From NCBI RefSeq assembly GCF_900096585.1, contig NZ_FMYH01000003.1:434001-498000 (forward strand): a DNA stretch of 64,000 bases. Reading direction: 5' to 3'. The stretch is from Sanguibacter gelidistatuariae. GTDB taxonomy: Bacteria; Actinomycetota; Actinomycetes; Actinomycetales; Cellulomonadaceae. The position numbers were made by a program, and so were the translations under genes. Below are positions 17,383 through 26,600 of this stretch, piece after piece. The notes below the pieces were generated by a model. The model worked only from the letters and a program-made list of their open reading frames with translations. It searched no databases and had not been told where the DNA came from. How positions within the stretch are numbered: the stretch's first letter is position 1; each line of letters opens with the position of its first letter.

Positions 17383-18747
17383 GTGACAACTCCGCAAAAC
17401 TACCTAGCAGTGATCAAGGTGGTCGGCATCGGCGGCGGTGGTGTGAACGCCGTCAACCGAATGATCGAGGTCGGCCTCAAGGGCGTCGAGTTCATCGCCA
17501 TCAACACCGACGCCCAGGCGCTCCTGATGTCGGATGCCGACGTCAAGCTTGACGTCGGACGCGAGCTGACCCGCGGACTCGGAGCCGGAGCTGACCCCGA
17601 GGTCGGCAAGAAGGCAGCCGAGGACCACGAGGAGGAGATCGAGGACGTCCTGCGGGGCGCCGACATGGTCTTCGTCACCGCAGGCGAGGGTGGCGGCACC
17701 GGAACCGGCGGCGCACCCGTCGTGGCACGCATCGCCCGTTCGCTGGGAGCCTTGACCGTCGGCGTCGTGACCCGTCCGTTCACCTTCGAGGGGCGGCGAC
17801 GCTCGACCCAGGCCGACGCCGGCATCGAGGCGCTGCGCAACGAGGTCGACACCCTGATCATCATCCCCAACGACCGGCTGCTGTCGATGTCGGACCGCAA
17901 CGTCTCGGCGCTCGACGCCTTCCACTCCGCCGACCAGGTCCTGCTCTCCGGTGTCCAGGGCATCACGGACCTCATCACGACCCCGGGCCTGATCAACCTG
18001 GACTTCGCCGACGTGAAGTCCGTCATGCAGGGCGCGGGCAGCGCGCTCATGGGGATCGGCTCGGCTCGTGGGGAGGACCGCGCGGTCCAGGCGGCCGAGC
18101 TGGCGATCTCCTCGCCGTTGCTCGAGGCGAGCATCGACGGCGCGCACGGGGTCCTGCTGAGCATCCAGGGTGGGTCCGACCTCGGTCTCTTCGAGATCAA
18201 CGAGGCCGCACGTCTGGTCCACGAGGCCGCCCACCCCGAGGCGAACATCATCTTCGGAACGGTCATCGACGACGCGCTCGGGGACGAGGTGCGGGTCACC
18301 GTCATCGCCGCCGGCTTTGACGGCGGATCGCCGCACCCGCGCAAGGACGCTCGCGGTCCGGGGCAGATCGCCGGAGCTCCGGCGGCCGCCCAGCCGGTCG
18401 CTGCCGCGCAGAACCCGGCAGCGCACAACGCCGTCCCGACGGCGACCGGTGTGCACGCCCTCGCCCGTCCGGTCGTGCCGCTCGACTCCGGCTTCGACCA
18501 CGCAGACTCCGCACCGGTCAACCCGGCTGCCCAGTACGGCGGATACGCCCAGCAGGGCCAGCCTGCCGCACCCCAGCAGGCTCCCGCAGCCTGGGCCGGG
18601 GAGCAGCAGGGTGGCCAGGTGCCGGCCTTCCTGTCCACGGACCCGGACGCGGTCCTGCGCACCGGTCAGCTTGAGGTCCCGCGCATCTTCGACGAGGAGC
18701 CACGGCGCCGCGTCGACGAGCTCGACGTCCCGGACTTCCTCAAGTAG
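17383..18747 (+). CDS. ftsZ: Cell division GTPase FtsZ
   Basis: Tubulin-like GTPase that forms the Z ring. The 454-residue product has the N-terminal [16 protein letters not shown], the tubulin signature GGGTGTGG (103-110) with the GTP phosphate loop, FEGRRR, NDRLLSM and [21 protein letters not shown] variable Ala/Pro/Gln-rich linker (about 325-435) leads to the conserved C-terminal peptide [10 protein letters not shown], which binds SepF and FtsW in actinobacteria. The GTG at 17383 is preceded by GAGAGG about 9 bases upstream. It has its own upstream gap and is followed after 3 bases by pgeF. Confidence 0.97.
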   Translation: MTTPQNYLAVIKVVGIGGGGVNAVNRMIEVGLKGVEFIAINTDAQALLMSDADVKLDVGRELTRGLGAGADPEVGKKAAEDHEEEIEDVLRGADMVFVTAGEGGGTGTGGAPVVARIARSLGALTVGVVTRPFTFEGRRRSTQADAGIEALRNEVDTLIIIPNDRLLSMSDRNVSALDAFHSADQVLLSGVQGITDLITTPGLINLDFADVKSVMQGAGSALMGIGSARGEDRAVQAAELAISSPLLEASIDGAHGVLLSIQGGSDLGLFEINEAARLVHEAAHPEANIIFGTVIDDALGDEVRVTVIAAGFDGGSPHPRKDARGPGQIAGAPAAAQPVAAAQNPAAHNAVPTATGVHALARPVVPLDSGFDHADSAPVNPAAQYGGYAQQGQPAAPQQAPAAWAGEQQGGQVPAFLSTDPDAVLRTGQLEVPRIFDEEPRRRVDELDVPDFLK

Positions 18748-18750
18748 TTC

Positions 18751-19518
18751 GTGACCGTACGGTCTGACATGGGCGCACCTACGATCCCGGTGCTCGAGGT
18801 TGACCTCGGGCCCGGGATCCGTGCGTTCTTCACCACGCGCCACGGTGGACTCTCCGAGGGGCCGTGGGCCTCGCTCAACCTCGGCCTGGGAGTCGGCGAC
18901 ACCGAGGCCACGGTGCGCGCCAACCGCCGCCTGGTCGACGCCGTGGCCGGCGCCCCGGTGAACTTCGCCACCCAGGTCCACGGGCGCGACATCGCGGTTG
19001 CGAGTGCCTCCCTGGCATCCGCGCCGGCCCCGGAGGTGGATGCCTTGGTGACGAGCGAGGTCGGGGTCCCGCTCGGGGTGTACGTCGCGGACTGCGTGCC
19101 GGTCCTGCTGGCCGACCCGCGCGCAGGCGTGGTGGCGGTGGCGCACGCCGGGCGCCCCGGGGTCGAGATGGGTGTCGTGGGAGCCGCGGTCGAGGCGATG
19201 CTGGCCTGCGGCGGGCGTGCCCGGGACCTGCGGGCCGTCGTCGGCCCCGCAGTCTGCGGTGACTGCTACGAGGTGCCCGCCGATCTGGCGGCCCGGGTGG
19301 GGGAGCGGGTGCCCTCGGCGCTCTCCCAGACCAGCTGGGGGACGCCCGCACTCGACCTGCCCCGCGCCGTGACCACCCAGCTCGCGTTGGCCGGGGTCGC
19401 CCACGTCGAGCGGATCCATCGATGCACGCGCACTGATCCGGCGTTCTTCTCCCATCGCCGCTCGAGCGCGGACGCACTGCCCGCCGGGCGGTTCGCCGGC
19501 GTCGTCCTCCGGGCCTGA
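18751..19518 (+). CDS. pgeF: Multicopper-type laccase-domain protein PgeF (YfiH/YlmD)
   Basis: Member of the YfiH/DUF152 family. The E. coli member edits misincorporated L-serine out of UDP-MurNAc-tripeptide precursors, and other members act as purine nucleoside phosphorylases. The 255-residue product keeps the metal-binding and catalytic motifs QVHGRD, VADCVPVLLAD, VAHAG and GPAVCGDCYEV, plus FFSHRR. The usual HAGWRG is HAGRPG here, so the Trp is replaced. It starts 3 bases after ftsZ on GTG; an ATG at 18769 is a possible alternative. The standard YlmE/YggS gene that usually follows is absent. Confidence 0.88.
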   Translation: MTVRSDMGAPTIPVLEVDLGPGIRAFFTTRHGGLSEGPWASLNLGLGVGDTEATVRANRRLVDAVAGAPVNFATQVHGRDIAVASASLASAPAPEVDALVTSEVGVPLGVYVADCVPVLLADPRAGVVAVAHAGRPGVEMGVVGAAVEAMLACGGRARDLRAVVGPAVCGDCYEVPADLAARVGERVPSALSQTSWGTPALDLPRAVTTQLALAGVAHVERIHRCTRTDPAFFSHRRSSADALPAGRFAGVVLRA

Positions 19519-19577
19519 GCGCGGCGAATCTTCTTCTCCCGTTGGCGTGTCGCGCGGTAGGCCTCCCCGCGCTGGGC

Positions 19578-19583
19578 TAGCGT
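19578..19583 (+). promoter_or_regulatory. Putative -10 box of sepF inside a small hairpin
   Basis: TAGCGT sits in the loop of an inverted repeat (CGCTGGG at 19570, CCCAGCG at 19587). The surrounding GCTAGCGTG is also found ahead of divIVA (20543) and infC (42551), which supports it as a shared promoter element. It would give a leader of about 60 bases. Confidence 0.4.
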
Positions 19584-19651
19584 GAACCCAGCGTCGGCAT
19601 CCGGGAGACCGGGACCAGCTGGACGTACCGAGGCAGAACGGAGAGATGGCG

Positions 19652-20143
19652 ATGGCCGGAGCGCTACGCAAGACGATGCTGTACCTTGGCCTCGCAGATG
19701 ATCGGGGCGAGGATGTCCAGGACGAGCTCGAGGAGTACGACGACTACGACGAGGTGGAGAGCGACGTGACGCCCGAATACGAGGCTCAGGTGACACCGAT
19801 CAATCGTTCCGTCTCACGTCGGGAGGCGCCCGCGGCCCCCGCGCCCTCGACCGAGCTGCGCCGGATCACCACGGTCCACCCGCGCTCCTACAACGACGCA
19901 CGCGTCATCGGTGAGGCGTTCCGCGCCGGAACCCCCGTCATCATCAACCTCTCCGACATGGACGACGCCGACGCCAAGCGCCTGGTCGACTTCTCCGCCG
20001 GGCTGATCTTCGGTCTGCGCGGCGCCATCGAGCGGGTCACCAACAAGGTCTTCCTCCTCTCGCCCGAGCACGTCGAGATCTCCGGTCAGGATCGTCCTGC
20101 TGAGAAGCCGGCCGGCCGCCCCGGTTTCTACAACCAGAGCTAA
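19652..20143 (+). CDS. sepF: Cell division protein SepF
   Basis: Membrane-tethering partner of FtsZ that replaces FtsA in actinobacteria. The 163-residue product starts with an amphipathic helix ([17 protein letters not shown]) for membrane binding, then an acidic linker ([19 protein letters not shown]), then the compact SepF core (about residues 70-150) with [37 protein letters not shown] and [15 protein letters not shown]. The ATG at 19652 is chosen because GGAGAG is correctly spaced for it and family members start MAGA; an ATG two codons earlier is too close to that site. Confidence 0.94.
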   Translation: MAGALRKTMLYLGLADDRGEDVQDELEEYDDYDEVESDVTPEYEAQVTPINRSVSRREAPAAPAPSTELRRITTVHPRSYNDARVIGEAFRAGTPVIINLSDMDDADAKRLVDFSAGLIFGLRGAIERVTNKVFLLSPEHVEISGQDRPAEKPAGRPGFYNQS

Positions 20144-20146
20144 GAC

Positions 20147-20434
20147 GTGATCTGGAGCCTCCTGGCACTTGTGTGCTTTCTCTACCTGCTGACGCTCTTC
20201 GGTCGGGTGATCTTTGACTGGGTGCAGGTCTTCTCCCGGGACTTCCGTCCCAAGGGGATCCTGCTCGTCCTGGCGGAGTTTTTCTATACCTTGACCGACC
20301 CGCCGGTAAAGTTCCTGCGAAGGTACATCCCGCCGCTGACCATCGGTCAGCTGCGCATCGACGTGGGATTCCTGATCCTCTTCGTCGGGGTGACGGTCCT
20401 CCTCCAGTTCTTCAACATCATGGCTGCACGATGA
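20147..20434 (+). CDS. YggT family membrane protein
   Basis: A 95-residue protein with two hydrophobic segments (about 3-20 and 72-90) separated by a loop holding DPPVKFLRRYIPPLTIGQ, the YggT family core. Family members sit beside sepF and divIVA in actinobacteria and firmicutes (YlmG) and have been linked to membrane organisation, but the molecular role is not settled. It starts on GTG 3 bases after sepF and is probably co-translated with it. Confidence 0.88.
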   Translation: MIWSLLALVCFLYLLTLFGRVIFDWVQVFSRDFRPKGILLVLAEFFYTLTDPPVKFLRRYIPPLTIGQLRIDVGFLILFVGVTVLLQFFNIMAAR

Positions 20435-20544
20435 GTTACAGATGAGCGCCAGATGAGTACCAACAGGCCGGAGGCGAGCACTCAGCCCTGACCGAATGTC
20501 CCACCGATCCGTCCCACGGTGCATGCGCTGGCGTGATTGTCCGC

Positions 20545-20550
20545 TAGCGT
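20545..20550 (+). promoter_or_regulatory. Putative -10 box of divIVA
   Basis: TAGCGT within CGCTAGCGTGACC, about 60 bases before the divIVA start. It repeats the GCTAGCGTG element seen ahead of sepF and infC. No clear -35 box is present. Confidence 0.4.
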
Positions 20551-20610
20551 GACCAGTGGCGGTCGGTGGATTGACCGAACAGACCAGCGCGAGTATTCGA
20601 GGTGAAAACG

Positions 20611-21270
20611 ATGGTGGCACTGCTCACAGCAGATGACGTCCTGACCAAGAAGTTCCCGGCAACCAAGTTCCGGGAGGGGTACGACGTCGTAGAGGTTGAT
20701 GACTTCTTGGACGAAGTTCTCAACACCCTTCGGGAGCTGTATGCCGAGAACGACGATCTCAAGGCCAAGCTTGAGGCGTCCGAGCGGCGTGTTGCGGAGC
20801 TGAGCCGTGCCAACGCCCAGCAGTCCGCACCCGACGCGGCGGCAGTCTCGATCGAGAAGGTCGTCGAGGAGCCCAAGCCGGAGCCCGTCGTCGCACCCGT
20901 GCCCGTCGCGGCACCGGTGGCAACGCTCGCCCCGCGCGAGCCGGAGATGGCCACGGGCATCATCCAGATGGCCCAGAAGCTTCACGACGACCACGTCCGG
21001 GCCGGCCAGGACGAGGGCGACCGCCTGATCTCCGAGGCCAAGTCCGAGGGATCGCGGATCGTCCGCGAGGCCGAAGAGACCTCGCAGCGGACCCTGACCC
21101 AGCTCGAGCAGGAGCGTTCGCTCCTGGAACGTAAGATCGACGAGCTGCGGATCTTCGAGCGCGACTACCGCACGCGCCTGAAGAGCTACCTGCAGAACCT
21201 GCTCGGCGACCTCGACAACCGCGCGAGCGCGCTGCCGTCCGGGGTCGACCAGGCCAAGCAGGGCATCTGA
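20611..21270 (+). CDS. divIVA: Polar growth protein DivIVA (Wag31)
   Basis: Coiled-coil protein that collects at curved membrane and directs polar wall synthesis in actinobacteria. The 219-residue product has the membrane-binding N-terminal domain (LLTADDVLTKKFPATKFREG, then VDDFLDEVLNTLRELY), a first coiled coil, a Pro/Ala/Val-rich linker (about 75-115) and a second coiled coil (about 118-200). The ATG at 20611 is preceded by GAGGTGA. An in-frame GTG at 20602 lies within that site and is a less likely start. It is the last gene of the dcw group; a long hairpin follows. Confidence 0.94.
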   Translation: MVALLTADDVLTKKFPATKFREGYDVVEVDDFLDEVLNTLRELYAENDDLKAKLEASERRVAELSRANAQQSAPDAAAVSIEKVVEEPKPEPVVAPVPVAAPVATLAPREPEMATGIIQMAQKLHDDHVRAGQDEGDRLISEAKSEGSRIVREAEETSQRTLTQLEQERSLLERKIDELRIFERDYRTRLKSYLQNLLGDLDNRASALPSGVDQAKQGI

Positions 21271-21318
21271 CGCAGCATCGGCCGGTCACCCGGCCCTGAG
21301 CAGCACCCACAGCGTTGT

Positions 21319-21387
21319 CCGCAGCCGGTGCACGCGATTCCTCTCTCCGCTCAATGCGGCGTGGTGAATTGCGTGCACCGGCTGCGG
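21319..21387. terminator. 22-bp inverted repeat between divIVA and the DksA/TraR gene
   Basis: The arms are 21319-21340 and 21366-21387; they pair over 22 bp with one G-U position and a 25-base loop. The stem core is GCAGCCGGTGCACGC. It probably ends the divIVA transcript, but it is longer than usual for a terminator and lies only 37 bases before the next start codon. Confidence 0.6.
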
Positions 21388-21424
21388 CGATTAACCTCGG
21401 CTCACTTCTATGAAAGAGGCCGTG

Positions 21425-21886
21425 ATGTCGATCCGTGACGCAATCAGCAACGCTCCTGCCAAGGAGCAGTTCCCGACCCTCGCCAAGGACGTCAAGACGT
21501 TTCCTGTCCGAGATGGCGAGACGCCGTGGTCTACCAAGGAGATCGAAACTCTGGCCGACGAGTTGATCGTCGAGAGCGTCAGGCTCCAGGCCGAGCTGGC
21601 CGTGGCCGACCAGGAGCTCTCCGAGCTGCTGCGCAACTCCGGGGACGGGGCAGGGGACGACCAGGCTGACTCGGGCTCGTCTGCGCTCGAGCGTGAGCAG
21701 GAGCTCACCCTCGTCAACAACACCCGTGACCTGCTCACCCAGAGCAGCCGCGCACTCTCGCGCATCAGCGCCGGGACCTACGGCACCTGCGAGTCCTGTG
21801 GACTGGCGATCGGCAAGGCACGCCTGCAGGCCTTCCCGCGGGCAACCCTGTGCGTCACCTGCAAGCAGCGCGAAGAGCGCCGTTGA
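21425..21886 (+). CDS. TraR/DksA-type zinc finger protein
   Basis: A 153-residue protein with a C-terminal four-cysteine zinc finger (C122-x2-C125, C143-x2-C146) and a preceding helical region with GTYGTCESCG, the DksA/TraR C4 signature. Relatives bind in the secondary channel of RNA polymerase or act as general stress regulators, and the role in actinobacteria is not established. The ATG at 21425 has GAAAGAGG in front; an in-frame ATG at 21410 is possible. Such a gene next to lspA is a conserved actinobacterial arrangement. Confidence 0.85.
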   Translation: MSIRDAISNAPAKEQFPTLAKDVKTFPVRDGETPWSTKEIETLADELIVESVRLQAELAVADQELSELLRNSGDGAGDDQADSGSSALEREQELTLVNNTRDLLTQSSRALSRISAGTYGTCESCGLAIGKARLQAFPRATLCVTCKQREERR

Positions 21887-21967
21887 CCGTCCCGCCGGCT
21901 GTGTCCTTGACGTGCTGGGGTGGCCGAGGCTGCCCCAGCACCGCTGGACGTGGGACACTTGCGCGTG

Positions 21968-22618
21968 ATGCCTGAGATCGAGAACACCCCCGTGACCGAA
22001 GACCCCGGACCCGCGCCGGTGCGCAGCCCCCTGAAGGTGCTCGCGTTCATCTTCGGGCTCGCCGCCCTCGTGCTGGCCGCCGACCAGCTCTCCAAGATGT
22101 GGGCGCAGTCCGCGCTCGTCGTCGGCCATGCGCCGAAGTCGTTGATCGGCGAGCTCATCCAGCTCCGCCTCATCTACAACTCCGGTGCCGCGCTGTCCAT
22201 CGCGAGCGGCATGACCTGGGTGCTCACCCTGCTGTCGGCCGGTGTGGTCGTGTTCATCGTCCTGATGGCCCGCAAGATCGCCTCGACCGCCTGGGCCGTG
22301 GCACTGGGCCTCGTGCTCGGCGGAGCGCTCGGGAACCTCCTGGACCGCCTGTTCCGGGCCCCGGGATTCCCCAACGGACACGTCGTCGACTTCATCGACT
22401 ACGGCCCGTTCATCGGGAACGTGGCCGACATCGCGATCGTCGGCGCCGCCGTCCTCATCGCGGTGCTCGCCTTCATCGGCATCGGTCCGGACGGCAAGCG
22501 CCAGAGCGACGCAGATGCCGGGAGCAAGACCACCACGGCCGAGGCCGCAGAACCCGAGGCCGCAGAACCCACGACCGCAGAACCCACGACCACGAACCCC
22601 GAATCGAGCGAGTCCTGA
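21968..22618 (+). CDS. lspA: Lipoprotein signal peptidase (signal peptidase II)
   Basis: Membrane aspartyl protease that removes signal peptides from diacylglyceryl-modified prolipoproteins. The 216-residue product has four membrane segments and the motifs [36 protein letters not shown] (Asp141) and NVADIAIV (Asp154), which include the two catalytic aspartates. The C-terminal 45 residues are an Ala/Glu/Pro/Thr-rich tail containing short repeats of AEP. The start is placed at ATG 21968, with the adjoining GTG at 21965 an alternative; a GACACT box 8 bases upstream hints at leaderless expression. It overlaps the pseudouridine synthase gene by one base. Confidence 0.93.
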   Translation: MPEIENTPVTEDPGPAPVRSPLKVLAFIFGLAALVLAADQLSKMWAQSALVVGHAPKSLIGELIQLRLIYNSGAALSIASGMTWVLTLLSAGVVVFIVLMARKIASTAWAVALGLVLGGALGNLLDRLFRAPGFPNGHVVDFIDYGPFIGNVADIAIVGAAVLIAVLAFIGIGPDGKRQSDADAGSKTTTAEAAEPEAAEPTTAEPTTTNPESSES

Positions 22619-23556
22619 TGCCCGCCGTGCGCACCCTCCCGGTCCCCGACGGGCTCGTCGGCGAGCGGGTCGACGCCGCCCTCTCGCGGATGCTTGGCCT
22701 GTCCCGCACCGTCGCCGCGCAGATCGCCGCGGACGGCGGAGTCCAGATCGACGGCCGCCCGGCCGGCAAGTCCGACCGTCTCCCGGCCGACGGCTGGCTC
22801 GAGGTCACGATGCCCGACGCCCCGACCCAGGTCGGCCCCGTGATCGTGGCAGAGCCCGTCCCCGGCATGAAGATCGTCTACGACGACGACGACGTCGTGG
22901 TCATCGACAAGCCGGTGGGCGTCGCCGCGCACCCCTCGGTCGGCTGGACCGGACCGACCGTCGTCGGCGCGCTCATCGCCGCCGGCTACACGATCGCGAC
23001 CTCCGGTGCCGCCGAGCGTCAGGGGATCGTGCACCGCCTCGACGTGGGTACCTCGGGCCTCATGGTCGTGGCCAAGAGCGAGCACGCCTACTCCGTCCTC
23101 AAGCGCGCCTTCAAGGAACGCACGGTCGAGAAGGTCTACCACGCCCTCGTCCAGGGCCACCCCGAGCCGACCACCGGGACGATCGACGCGCCGATCGGCC
23201 GCCACCCCAACCACGACTACAAGTTTGCGGTCGTGGCCGAGGGCAAGCCATCGGTCACGCACTACGAGGTGCTGGAGATGCTCTCGGCGGCCTCCCTCGT
23301 CGAGGTCCACCTGGAGACCGGTCGCACCCACCAGATCCGGGTGCACTTCTCCGCGCTGCACCACCCCTGCGTAGGGGACATCACCTACGGGGCCGACCCC
23401 AAGCTCGCCGCGAAGGTCAAGCTCACCCGGCAGTGGCTGCACGCCAAGCGCCTCGGCTTCGCCCACCCGTCCACCGGGGAGTGGCTCGAGGTCTCCAGCG
23501 AGTACCCCCAGGACCTCGCCGACGCGCTCGAGATCGTCCGTTCCGCTTACCGCTAG
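22618..23556 (+). CDS. rluD: RluA/RluD-family 23S rRNA pseudouridine synthase
   Basis: Converts specific uridines of 23S rRNA (or tRNA) to pseudouridine. The 312-residue product has an N-terminal S4 RNA-binding domain (about 15-75), then the catalytic core with the signature [17 protein letters not shown], in which Asp142 is the nucleophile. [11 protein letters not shown] and [10 protein letters not shown] are further RluA-family motifs. The exact target site cannot be told from sequence, so the symbol is by closest family. It is fused by TGATG to lspA, a pairing seen widely in bacteria. Confidence 0.9.
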   Translation: MPAVRTLPVPDGLVGERVDAALSRMLGLSRTVAAQIAADGGVQIDGRPAGKSDRLPADGWLEVTMPDAPTQVGPVIVAEPVPGMKIVYDDDDVVVIDKPVGVAAHPSVGWTGPTVVGALIAAGYTIATSGAAERQGIVHRLDVGTSGLMVVAKSEHAYSVLKRAFKERTVEKVYHALVQGHPEPTTGTIDAPIGRHPNHDYKFAVVAEGKPSVTHYEVLEMLSAASLVEVHLETGRTHQIRVHFSALHHPCVGDITYGADPKLAAKVKLTRQWLHAKRLGFAHPSTGEWLEVSSEYPQDLADALEIVRSAYR

Positions 23557-23560
23557 GACC

Positions 23561-23599
23561 GGTGAGCCATCGGTGAGAGGCAGGTGAGATGCCGGTGAG
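23561..23599 (+). repeat. Four GGTGAG motifs with an exact 11-bp period
   Basis: GGTGAG occurs at 23561, 23572, 23583 and 23594, in the gap between the pseudouridine synthase gene and dnaE. The spacer bases differ, so this looks like a phased binding array more than a recent duplication. It ends about 57 bp upstream of the putative dnaE -10 box. Confidence 0.7.
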
Positions 23600-23655
23600 A
23601 CAAGACCCACGGCGGTGATCGCGGGCCCGGCGGCGAGTCGGCCCGCCAGCCGATC

Positions 23656-23661
23656 TAGACT
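23656..23661 (+). promoter_or_regulatory. Putative -10 box for a leaderless dnaE transcript
   Basis: TAGACT lies 6 bases before the dnaE ATG and no Shine-Dalgarno sequence is visible. The same box and spacing precede hisC, and close variants precede hisD and the PPOX gene. Confidence 0.6.
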
Positions 23662-23667
23662 CGTGGC

Positions 23668-26600
23668 ATGTCGTCTGCTTCGACCTCGGCCTCCGAGGAC
23701 TTCGTCCACCTCCACGTCCACACCGAGTACTCCATGCTCGACGGCGCGGCCCGGCTGGGGGACCTCTTCGCCGAGACCAGCCGGCTCGGCCAGAAGGCCA
23801 TCGCGACGACCGACCACGGGTACCTCTTCGGGGCCTACGACTTCTGGAAGCAGGGCACCGCCGCCGGCGTGAAGCCGATCATCGGGGTCGAGGCGTACGT
23901 CACCCCGGGCACGTCCCGCAAGGACAACACCCGGGTGCGCTGGGGAGACGCGAGCCAGGCCTCCGACGACGTCTCCGCGCGCGGCGCCTACACGCACCTG
24001 ACGATGTGGGCCAAGGACAACGAGGGCCTGCACAACCTCTTCCGGATGAGCTCCCTCGCCTCCCTCGAGGGCCAGATGGGCAAGTGGCCCCGGATGGACC
24101 GCGAGCTGCTCGAGACCTACGGCAAGGGCATGATCGCCTCGACCGGCTGCCCCTCCGGCGAGGTGCAGACCCGGCTGCGGCTGGGCCACTACGACGAGGC
24201 CGTCAAGGCCGCCGGCGAGCTCCAGGACGTGTTCGGCAAGGAGAACTTCTATGTCGAGCTCATGGACCACGGACTCGACATCGAGACCCGGGTGTTCAAG
24301 GACCTGCTCCGCCTCTCCCAGGACATCGGCGCCCCGCTCGTGGCGACGAACGACCTGCACTACGTCAAGCAGGAGGACAGCCACTCCCAGGAGGCGCTCC
24401 TGTGCATCAACTCCGGGTCGACCCTGACCGATCCGGACCGTTTCAAGTTCGACGGCGACGGGTACTACGTCAAGTCCGCAGCCGAGATGCGCCGGATCTG
24501 GAAAGAGCTGCCCCAGGCGTGCGACAACACCCTGCTCATCGCCGAGCAGTGCGAGGTGTCCTTCGACACCAAGGCCAACTACATGCCGAACTACCCCTGC
24601 CCGCCGGGGGAGGACGAGACCTCCTGGTTCATCAAGGAGGTTGAGGCCGGGCTGCGGTACCGGTACCCGGGCGGTATCCCTGACGAGGTTCGCCAGCGCG
24701 CGGACTACGAGACCAAGGTCATCATCCAGATGGGCTTCCCGGGGTACTTCCTCGTCGTCGCCGACTTCATCAACTGGTCGAAGAACAACGGCATCCGGGT
24801 CGGCCCTGGCCGTGGCTCGGGCGCCGGGTCGATGGCCGCCTACGTCATGAAGATCACCGACCTCGACCCGCTCCAGCACGGCCTGATCTTCGAGCGCTTC
24901 CTCAACCCGGACCGTGTGTCCATGCCCGACTTCGATATCGACTTCGATGAGCGCCGCCGCGGTGAGGTCATCCGCTACGTGTCGGACAAGTACGGCGAGG
25001 ACCGCGTCGCCCAGATCGTTACCTACGGGACCATCAAGGCCAAGCAGGCGCTCAAGGACTCGAGCCGGCTGCTCGGCATGCCGTACGCGATGGGTGAGAA
25101 GCTCACCAAGGCGATGCCGCCGGCGATCATGGGCAAGGACATCTCCCTCACCGGGATCTTCGACCCTGCCGACAAGCGGTACAACGAGGCCGAGGAGTTC
25201 CGCCAGATCCACGCAGCGGACCCGGACGCCCAGCGCGTCGTCGAGCTCGCCAAGGGCATCGAGGGGCTGAAGCGCCAGTGGGGCGTGCACGCCGCCGGCG
25301 TCATCATGTCGAGCGCCCCGCTGATCGACATCATCCCGATCATGCGCCGCCCCCAGGACGGCGCGGTCATCACGCAGTTCGACTATCCCAAGTGCGAAGA
25401 GCTCGGGCTGATCAAGATGGACTTCCTGGGGTTGCGCAACCTCACGATCCTCGACGATGCCCTCGAGAACATCGTCATGAACGGCAAGGGCCCGGTCGAG
25501 CTCGAGTCGCTCACCCTCGATGACCCGGACACCTACGCGCTCCTCGGGCGTGGGGACACCCTGGGTGTGTTCCAGCTCGACGGCGGCGGCATGCGCACCC
25601 TGCTCAAGCTCATGCGCCCCGACAACTTCGAGGACATCTCCGCCGTCGGCGCGCTGTACCGCCCGGGGCCGATGGGTGCGAACTCGCACACCAACTACGC
25701 GCTGCGCAAGAACGGCCTGCAGGAGGTCGTGCCGATCCACCCTGAGCTCGCCGAGCCGCTCGCGGGGACCCTGGGCATGACCCACGGCTTGATCGTGTAC
25801 CAGGAGCAGGTCATGTCGATCGCGCAGACGGTCGCGGGGTTCTCTCTCGGCCAGGCCGACATCCTGCGCCGCGCGATGGGCAAGAAGAAGAAGTCCGAGC
25901 TGGACAAGCAGTTCGAGGGATTCTCGAGCGGCATGGTCGAGCGCGGCTTCTCGATGGCAGCGGTCAAGGCGCTGTGGGACGTCCTGCTGCCCTTCTCCGA
26001 CTACGCCTTCAACAAGGCACACTCGGCGGCCTACGGCGTCGTCTCCTACTGGACGGCCTACCTCAAGGCGAACTACCCGACCGAGTACATGGCCGCGCTG
26101 CTCACGAGCGTGCGCGACGACAAGGACAAGTCCGCCCTCTACCTCAACGAGTGCCGGCGCATGGGCATCACGGTGCTGCCCCCGGACGTCAACTCCTCCT
26201 CGGCGAACTTCACCGCCGTCGGCAAGGACATCCGCTTCGGTCTGACAGCCATCCGCAACGTCGGAGCGAACGTCGTCGACGCGATCGTGGCCTCCCGCGA
26301 GGCCAAGGACGCCTACACCGGCTTCACCGACTTCCTCGACAAGGTCCCGGCCGTGGTGTGCAACAAGCGCACGATCGAGTCGCTCATCAAGGCCGGCGCC
26401 TTCGACTCCCTCGGTCACGCACGCCGCGCCCTCCAGGTGGTTCACGAGCAGGCCGTCGACTCGGTGATCGGCGTCAAGCGCAAGGAGGCTGAGGGGCAGT
26501 TCGACCTCTTCGCCGGCTTCGGCGACGACGAGGACGACGGCATGTCCTTCAGCGTCGACATCCCGGACCTGCCCGACTGGGACAAGAAGCAGCTGCTCGC

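Noticed and set aside
23561-23599. The GGTGAG array as DnaA boxes or a replication origin
   Set aside because: The motif does not resemble TTATCCACA-type DnaA boxes, there is no A+T-rich unwinding region, and dnaA and dnaN are not nearby.
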